This document shows positions 57,472 to 64,000 of a stretch of DNA of 64,000 nt, in pieces. Made by a program: the position numbers and the translations under genes. The DNA lies in contig NC_084793.1 in assembly GCF_963169125.1 (NCBI RefSeq), forward strand, positions 217,026,652 through 217,090,651, written 5' to 3'. Within the stretch, counting starts at the first letter, position 1. Each line of letters opens with the position of its first letter. The DNA is from Humulus lupulus. Taxonomy: Eukaryota > Streptophyta > Magnoliopsida > Rosales > Cannabaceae. The notes below the pieces were generated by a model. That model had not been told where the DNA came from. It searched no databases and saw only the letters and a program-made list of their open reading frames with translations.

Positions 57472-58560
57472 TCTCCCACACGGCGCCTCCTACACCTGGC
57501 GCACTCTGGGTAAGTCCTCCAGCCATCATTGCTGCCCTAGCGGCCTATCTGTATACCACGTGGCCTCCTGTCTGGACTGGGAGCTAGAAAGGCACCTGGA
57601 GCCTTCCTTTTCTTATCACTGGGGGTTCCGCCCTTACCTGAACCCATAAATGGAGGTCCTATCCTTCTGGTGTCTCTCCTTACCACGTTATCGCACCAGA
57701 TTTTTTTCTCTGCACCCTCGACAGTAAGGGCTTTCTCCACCACCAATGCATAAGTTGTCACTCCAAGCATGATGGTAATGTGTACATCCTAGGCTATCAT
57801 AGACTGTAGCCCCTGAAGGAACCTTTCGTTCCTTGACCCATCAGTGGGCACCAAGTTTGCAGTGAACTTGGCTGATCTATCGAATCTCAATGCATACTCT
57901 GTCACTGACATGTTTCCTGTAGCAGCTTACTGAATTCTTTTGCCTTTGCAGCCTTAACTGCATCATTATAGTATTTTTCATTGAATACTATTTTGAACTC
58001 CTCCCAGTCCATGGTATTCACGTTCCTGGTATGGTATATCACTTCCCACCAGATTCGGGCATCCTCCCAAAAAATATAGGTGGCACGGGCCACCCTCTCA
58101 TTTCCAACTACCCTCATGAAATCTAGGATAGCGGTAATCATACTTATCCATTATTATGCCTTGGCCGGATCTGCACTACCCTTAAAAACTAGAGGGTGCT
58201 GCTTCCTAAACATTTCATAGAGAGGTTTCCATCTATTCCCATCCTCTGATGGTTGTACTACTGCCCGCACCAACACAGGTGGAACCTCTGGCTCAACGTT
58301 CCCTGCCGGAACCTATTGCTATCTCAGAAAGCATATCTCTTTTTCCTATCTCTGTAATTTGGCTTGCATATCGACAAGCTCGTTATTAGTTCTCAGGAGC
58401 TGGCGGATGGGTTTAACCTTGATTATCATTTTTGTCCTGTATTCCTTGGGCCACTTGTAGATTTGACTGCCCTAGAAGCATACTTCAAAGCTTGTACCTT
58501 GCTGCAATAATCAATTCGGCCAGTTAGGTCATAATAACTATACCTCTTGCCGCCCTACAG
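57472..58560 (-). pseudogene. Tekay-1 gag
   Basis: Blocks on the minus strand: 58141-57902 (RVARATYIFWEDARIWWEVI, MDWEEFKIVFNEKYYNDAVK), the capsid core; 57770-57537 (TTYALVVEKALTVEGAEKKI, then basic Pro-rich sequence); and, beyond, the first half of a zinc knuckle (CARCRRRRVGEC) that is cut by the solo LTR. A stretch to 58560 is the N-terminal part in several frames. The knuckle and capsid order match chromovirus Gag. Confidence 0.82.
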
Positions 58561-58599
58561 TCCAATTCCGAACAAACAAACATCTACACTTAACAATCA

Positions 58600-58815
58600 T
58601 GCTAAAAAGAATGTCGATTCATGTTCATAACCAAATATGTTGCTAATAAGCACTTCCTGATATTCATAAGCAAATAACGATGCTAATAAGCATTTTCTGG
58701 CATTTTTTGACGAATAGTGATGCTAATAAGCATTTCCTGACCTAAATGCACATATAACAACACAAATAAGTGTTTCCTTTGCATTCACAAGCAATATTAG
58801 TGATAATAAGCATGT
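58600..58815. repeat. Imperfect tandem repeat in Tekay-1 leader, 4-5 copies
   Basis: A unit of about 50 bp containing 'gatgctaataagca' and 'ttcctgacattcat' recurs four or five times between gag and the primer site. Non-coding, with little constraint visible. Confidence 0.65.
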
Positions 58816-59020
58816 CTTTATCAATCATTCAATAGTCAAGGGCTAGGCCCTATCAGAATATCTCATGCTCCCATATAAGGCAGGTAGATAACACATTTAT
58901 ATCCTATTTAAGCAGCTAAATACATAACCACATAAATAGTTACCAAACCCTGAGCCGAGCTTGTCTTTAGTGGCGAGTGTACATGCCCACCTAGTCTTCA
59001 GGAACCCTTAACCATAGCAT

Positions 59021-59032
59021 GCTCTGATACCA
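59021..59032 (-). other. tRNA-iMet-type primer-binding site of Tekay-1
   Basis: The minus strand reads TGGTATCAGAGC three bases inside the LTR. This is the complement of the initiator-tRNA-Met 3' end used by chromoviruses, and it fixes the 5' LTR at 59036. Confidence 0.92.
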
Positions 59033-59035
59033 AGT

Positions 59036-60995
59036 TGTAATGCCCTGGATAGCCAAAATCGTTACACTGTGTTTTATATTGTGTTAGACTCTCTAATCGA
59101 GTCTCTTGGCCACAAACGTGTAACTAAACATGATTAACATTTTAGGGTTAAAAGTTTTGGTAAAAAAGAATAACCATTTCATTAAAATGTTTACGTTCAT
59201 ACATAGGATCAACAAAATAACATTTAAAAGGATAATTACAGTTCAAAAGTTACAACCAGTTGACCTAAGCGGCAAAAAGGGTTTGACCCTAGTTCCTCAA
59301 AAAAATCCTAGACGTGGTGGTCGAGCAGCCGCATATGTACATGTCTCCATCAAAGCTCTCCAACTCATGGCTAGTCCGGCTTCCCTTTCACCTTACCTGC
59401 ACCACATAGCACCTATGAGCCAAGGCTCACTAAGAAAACTGAAACATACTCATAAGAAGTTAATTACATATCATAGAATCATAATAAGCATGCCTTGTAG
59501 TGATAACCTACTCAAGCATGTATTCTATTTAGACAAGTGACTGCAGCATCACATCGGGGTCCGACGCCCTAGATACCTGACCATAGAGTCACCTCAGGGC
59601 TGCTACCCTGAATAAATGACTAATAAGTAATATCGAGGCTCGTTTCCCTAGGATGTGGTACTATAGAATCACCCCGGGGCCCACAGCCCTATCCTCTGTA
59701 TAACAAGCCTTAGAGCTGGCTCATCATACCTGACACTTTAATTTTATAATGACCATAGGGTCGGTCAAGCGTATATCACGCTCCTGATTTAGCCTAACCA
59801 TATCGACCAGCGTTCAGCGCGCTATTTCCACCCTTGACCTATAAGTCAATGCTTTCGACCAGCGCTTAGTGCCCTATTGCCGTCCATGACTTATAAGTCA
59901 ATGTTTTTCAATCAAATAATGCAAACAAGCATACATCATTGAGTATTCAAGCATGCTTAATCAAACAATCAAAGGCAAAATCATAATCATGCCCATTCAC
60001 AGGGGCTCGAGCCCTAGTCAATCTATATTTAACAACCAGGCCAAGCCTTAATCACATATTTCACATACTGGGTGTAGTTTTCTTACCTCTATTACAAGCA
60101 CAAGTTAGTTAACAACGACCCCCGAGCACCATCTTGTCCCGAGCCCTAGTGGTATCCTAGTCACAACCATAATAAATGATATCCATCAATATCGAATAAA
60201 TAAAGACTTCTAGACTGAGTCCTAGTCTTCAAGACCTCGAATTCTACTAAACCGGTAGTAGAATCCTTCAAGAGCCCTTAGGTTCTAGTTCCCACCACCC
60301 AAAACCTAACTTGGCCAATAATCCCCATTTGAGCCACGACGCCCCTCATTAAGCATCACGACTCTCCACAGTCAGAGAGCCCAGCCCTCGATTACACTAG
60401 ACACGCGCTGCGACGCAACTGGCCTAGCTTGGTAAAAGACAAACCTACCCCATGCAAAACCCTTACTCCTCTAATGCCCCAAAGGGAAAATCCGTCTTTT
60501 GCCACTTTTCCCACTAATCATAATTAATGCCTCATAATCCTTGTTATCTCCAATATCCTCAAATAATCAGTAAATAATTTCTCATTACCCGATAAATCTA
60601 GGTAATGTACTAAATTACTAAAATACACCTAGGCTCATTGGGAGCCAGGTATTTGACCCCGTTATGACTAAACCGCTAGCTTGCTCCCTAGGATCGCCTC
60701 ATACCTAATAACCCAAATATATCCACATAATAATGTGGTCTCAATCACAAAACACACATATGTATTCAAATATGCCCTCAATGGGCCAAAATTACGAAAA
60801 TGTCTTCTAATAAGAAACGGGCCCACATGCATGCTTAATACACCTAAACATGCCAATATAGTCATATTATAATATAACCCACATAATTCATATAATCATG
60901 CATTTAATCACATAATAATTCAATTAAATCAATTATTGTCCTCCTTGCTGCCTAATCAAGGCACTAAGTCTTATTAGGGAAATTGGGATGTTACA
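59036..60995 (-). repeat. 5' LTR of Tekay-1 (1960 bp)
   Basis: Begins TGTAATGCCC and ends GGGATGTTACA, followed by duplication CCTTT (60996-61000). The first 640 bases align with 29056-29690. It contains the conserved 'ttacctgcaccacatagcac' near 59393. Confidence 0.92.
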
Positions 60996-61000
60996 CCTTT

Positions 61001-61228
61001 CTTTTCTTTCAGCTAGGGTACAAATCCTCTTTTTCCAAGTACAAATATTCCCCCATTCCTCTCTTCACATGAGGCTCCTATTTTCTCTTCTAGAAAATGC
61101 TCCAAACTTCATCATATTTCCTCTGAATTTGCCAGCTCATTCGTCCTCTCCAACTCAATTAATAAAATACCAAGTGACTCTTCTTCATATGCTAAAATTC
61201 CCCAATTGGATCCTGATGGAATTTGATC
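61001..61228 (-). repeat. 5' LTR of LARD-B, continuation after Tekay-1
   Basis: CTTTTCTTTCAGCTAGGG follows directly from 29055 and parallels LARD-C 10370-10575 ('ttctcttctagaaaatgctc', 'cctctgaatttgcc', 'ttggatcctgatgga'). At about 61228 the match stops and the sequence changes orientation. Confidence 0.75.
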
Positions 61229-62903
61229 AAAAGCTCTCATTTTCTTGTTCTCTTTCCATTTTGTTTTTTTATCGTTATTCGACAGAAAAATTTGCGAAAT
61301 ATAAACAAAAAGTATTAAAGTGTGCACTCCATTGAATCAAAGGAAAGTTTTATAAAAAGATAAAAAAAAAACTAGAAAAAAATAGAAAAGCAACAAAAAG
61401 AAAAATAGTAGTTAAGTATACTTGTAAATAAGTTTTGGGGTGTAATTCTTTAATTGAAAGAAAATTATATTTGAGTTTGTGTCCTTGTTATGTTTGTAAT
61501 AATTATTAGTGACAAGAGTTATATTTTGTTGTGAGGTGTTCTTTAGGAAATTGATGTGTGCTTTTATGTTTGTGCTAGAAAGATTAAAGTGCTTAGGGTG
61601 ATTTGAGCCAAAAATAGTCTCTTTTATCCTACCTTCACCCTAGCCTATCATAACAAGCTTGAAAATTCGTAGTGATCTTTGGTGTGGTGTTTGTCTACAT
61701 TAGTGGAGAGGGAATCACTAAGTTAACTTATGGAGACACTAACTAAGTTTTGGGACCAATGCCTAGTTTGATTTGGGTGATTGAAAATGTTTAGGAAAAG
61801 CAATGCATGCATTAAAGGGAGAAACAATTGACTCATATTTTGACAGCAACATTAAAACTTGAAGATTTTTGTTTAAGGCATGTGTAGGTCTGAAATTCAG
61901 CTTCTCTTATTAAATTATAAAATTCTAGAGATTTTTCCTCTTTTTAAGCATTGGCAAAGCAAAGTGTATCCTCTCTTGTTGTGTCTTGTTTGTATTGTCT
62001 TTCAATTTTTCTTTTGTTTATCAAATTTAGTTGTCTTTTGTATTATTTAGATTCATCACTCGAGGATGGGCAATGACATAAGTTTGGGGGTGTGATAACT
62101 CTTGAATAAAGAGTTATTTTGATACATTTAAACTTTTAAATGTAGAATTACGAAGCGTGGTGTTTGTTTAGTATTATTATTTTTAGTTAATATATTTTTC
62201 TTTTTGTTTTTTTGTGAGTTATTGTGTCTTTTTAGTTTTCAAGAGCTGAAAGTAGGAAAATAAATAATTTATGCATGAATTATCTAAGGAGAAAGAGAAA
62301 AAGTAAATTGGCTACTAAGTTGTTTTGTTTGTGTTGAAATTCCAGATTTTTCTGTTGCAAAGACAATTTTGCTGGAGCATTTCCATCAAGATCCAAGTGC
62401 GTAATTTCAGCATATGACGAATAGCCAGTTGACATTTCATTAATATAGCAAGAAAAGATTGCTGAGGTGGTGAAATCAAGGCATACTCAATATTTTGAAG
62501 CATTTTCAAGAGAGAAAAAGTGGTGGACAAAAGTAGTGGGCAAAAAATAGAAAAAAATGATGTGGGCCTTTTAATTAGGGAAATGAATGGTACCATAGCA
62601 TCATTAAAAGAAAGGCAGCCACCATTTTAGGAGAAGACCTAATATCCTCGAGCTGAAACTAGAGAGAAAAATACTCAAAAAGAGAATGAAGAAGCAGAAA
62701 AGAAAGACAGAGAAAAAGAAATTGAGAAGAGAGAAGGGCATGAAAGGAGGATCTATCTACGTAGTTTCCCCTATACCCTTTACTCTTTTTGTATTTCTAT
62801 TTCTTTATTTCTTTCTATTTGTAAGACCATGGATGTGTTGATTTTGAGTATTTTTGTCTTTGTGAGTATGAACTAATTTTCTTGTAACTAGAGTTATTGA
62901 TGA
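61229..62903 (+). mobile_element. LARD-D: 3' internal region and LTR, plus strand
   Basis: From 'ctcattttcttgttctc' the sequence is the reverse complement of 26160-26990, then has the polypurine tract AGTTTGGGGGTG at 62081-62092 and an LTR from 62093 (TGATAACTCTTGAATA). The LTR matches LARD-A (5154 onward) until 'gagttattgatga' at about 62903, where it is truncated. No coding content. Confidence 0.72.
62093..62903 (+). repeat. LTR of LARD-D, 3' truncated
   Basis: About 810 of the expected ~1490 bases, starting directly at the polypurine tract. It carries 'catcaagatccaagtg' near 62386, present also at 5418. Confidence 0.7.
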
Positions 62904-63935
62904 GTTCATTTGCATCAGTTACAAACTATCACAAATGCAATTTTTTTTATTTTTTTAATATTTAACTAGATATGGGCCCAAAACCTTAACCCTCACATCT
63001 CTTTCTCTCCTTTCCTCTACCAGCTGCCTCCATCTCAATCTCACACTCACTCTCGATCTCTTTCTCTCAACCCCACTCTCTCTCTCTCTCTCTCATTTTC
63101 TCAGCCTCTCCCTCCCGTGGTCTCTCTCCGTGGCTCAGCAAATGGCAGGAAGCCGGTGTCTCCCTTTTTCCTTTGATTTTTCAGGTTCGACGGTGTGAGG
63201 GGTAACAAGCGGAGGGCTTATAGGTGACGTGCAAGGGGTAGTGCAGGTCTGGTGATGAGGGATAACAGGCAGAGGACTTGACATCATGAACGACGAGGTG
63301 GGTATTCTAATTATTTTATGTTTTAAATCTAGTTTGGTGGTGGTGGGATCCAATAGAGGCTCAACTAGGGACGGGGTTGGGTTCAGGGACTAGTGCGAAC
63401 GAGGGAATAAGGGCTGGGTGCATTTCTAATTGATTAGTTATAATTTATTTTTTGTTACTTAGGCTTTTGCAGGTAGGGAGATGCTTCATTTTTCTCGGGA
63501 GCCAAAGAGGTCTCGATATTTTTTTTTTTCAAGTAATGCAACAAACCTTATGTCAACTGAAAGCTAAAAACATTGATGAAATTAATTTATAGTATTTTGT
63601 TTTATCATGTAGATAATGAGATTGGGTTACAATCTGAATGATTTGAACTTCCATATATGAGTTGAGTGATCTTGAGAATAGTACGCTTGTTTCTATCAGA
63701 ATGATTTCTTTTTTTTTTTTTTTTTTTTGCTGTAGAAGAAAGAAAATCTTATTCTTTGATAAATTTTGAAAATTATAAATGTGATTTGTATTCAGACATG
63801 TAAAAAGTATTTAGTTTTTTTTTTAAGAGCTTAGTTTAATTTCTTCATAGGGTTGTTATATTTACAAAAAGTATCATGTTTATTAAATATATATCTAGGA
63901 AGACAGTACGTTTCATGAAACATATCAATTGGCCT
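62904..63935. other. Unassigned region with pyrimidine-rich tract
   Basis: A pyrimidine-rich stretch (about 62990-63130) with (CT)n at 63076-63094 resembles a plant 5' leader, followed by GC-richer sequence and then AT-rich sequence with a 20-base T run near 63709-63728. No convincing reading frame: the minus-strand ORF at 63135-63353 is Pro/Thr/Ser-rich without a motif. It could be the leader and first intron of a gene or part of a transposon. Confidence 0.4.
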
Positions 63936-64000
63936 CACTACTACAAAAACATACATACTTTTAGGACATTTGTTTAGGGCACTCACTTGGATACGAGCCC
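63936..64000 (+). mobile_element. CACTA-type terminus running off right edge
   Basis: CACTACTACAAAAACATAC matches the CACTACTACAAAAA end used by many plant CACTA transposons and their derivatives. The rest lies outside the window, so size and orientation are unknown. Confidence 0.5.

Larger units (their letters stand above)
29056..60995 (-). mobile_element. Tekay/Del-type chromovirus containing four nested insertions (Tekay-1)
   Basis: Both outer ends are defined: TGTAATGCC at 29056 and GATGTTACA at 60995, flanked by the perfect duplication CCTTT (29051-29055, 60996-61000). Minus-strand host parts in order from the right are 5' LTR, tRNA-iMet-type primer site, gag, protease, RT, RNase H, integrase and a 3' LTR remnant. 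Between them lie a solo LTR (55226-57466), a solo LTR with a full Tat element inside (38241-53556), a solo LTR (35033-37560) and a deleted Tat element (29691-34442). The chromodomain end is lost in the deletion at 29690. Confidence 0.9.

Overview
This window is repeat-dominated plant nuclear DNA with no intact protein-coding gene. Three Ty3/gypsy lineages typical of flowering plants account for most of it: Tat (two RNase H domains, primer site following TTTGGCACCGTCTRTGGGAA), Tekay/Del-type chromovirus (2 kb LTRs beginning TGTAATG, initiator-Met primer site) and Athila-like elements (Asp-type primer site). Solo LTRs and CACTA-like ends are also present. Every coding region carries in-frame stops or frameshifts, so they are entered as pseudogenes. 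The species cannot be fixed from the sequence; a repeat-rich angiosperm, probably a eudicot, fits.

Layout. 1-5127: the 5' end of a Tat element on the minus strand (RT/RNase H, protease, gag, LTR). 5154-12710: two copies of a short-internal, Athila-like derivative ('LARD', no coding capacity) in opposite orientations, meeting tail to tail near 9.4 kb. 12768-15044: a decayed multi-exon plant gene fragment bracketed by a perfect 24-bp inverted repeat. 15045-17535: AT-rich, no gene recognised. 17536-17954: CACTA-like MITE. 18062-20271: solo Tekay-type LTR with target duplication GATGA. 20647-24672: Athila gag and protease remnants (minus), containing a solo LTR at 22699-24606 (duplication AGCAC). 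24673-29055: an Athila LTR, a LARD internal region, a tRNA-Asp-like sequence and a second LTR.

29056-60995 is one Tekay element (minus, target duplication CCTTT on both sides) inserted in that second Athila/LARD LTR and swollen by later insertions. From left to right these are a deleted Tat element (to 34442), a solo LTR in integrase (35033-37560, duplication AATAT), a solo LTR in RNase H (38241-53556) that itself holds a complete 13.4 kb Tat element (38973-52365, duplication CCAGG), and a solo LTR in the gag zinc knuckle (55226-57466). Reading the host coding sequence across the cuts restores the expected order gag-protease-RT-RNase H-integrase. 61001-62903 is the rest of the interrupted LTR joined in inverted orientation to another LARD 3' end. 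62904-64000 is unassigned sequence with a CT-rich tract, ending at a CACTA-type terminus.

Most interesting items: (1) in the complete Tat element, an oppositely oriented gene remnant with its own TATA box, a tRNA-like segment with A and B boxes in its leader, a GT-AG intron and a coiled-coil tail; (2) a nearly full-length tRNA-Asp-like copy where a LARD should have only an 18-nt primer-binding site; (3) a four-level nesting dated by target duplications; (4) GC-rich minisatellites inside Tat LTRs that produce long false ORFs. All family assignments rest on motifs read by eye; no database search was run.
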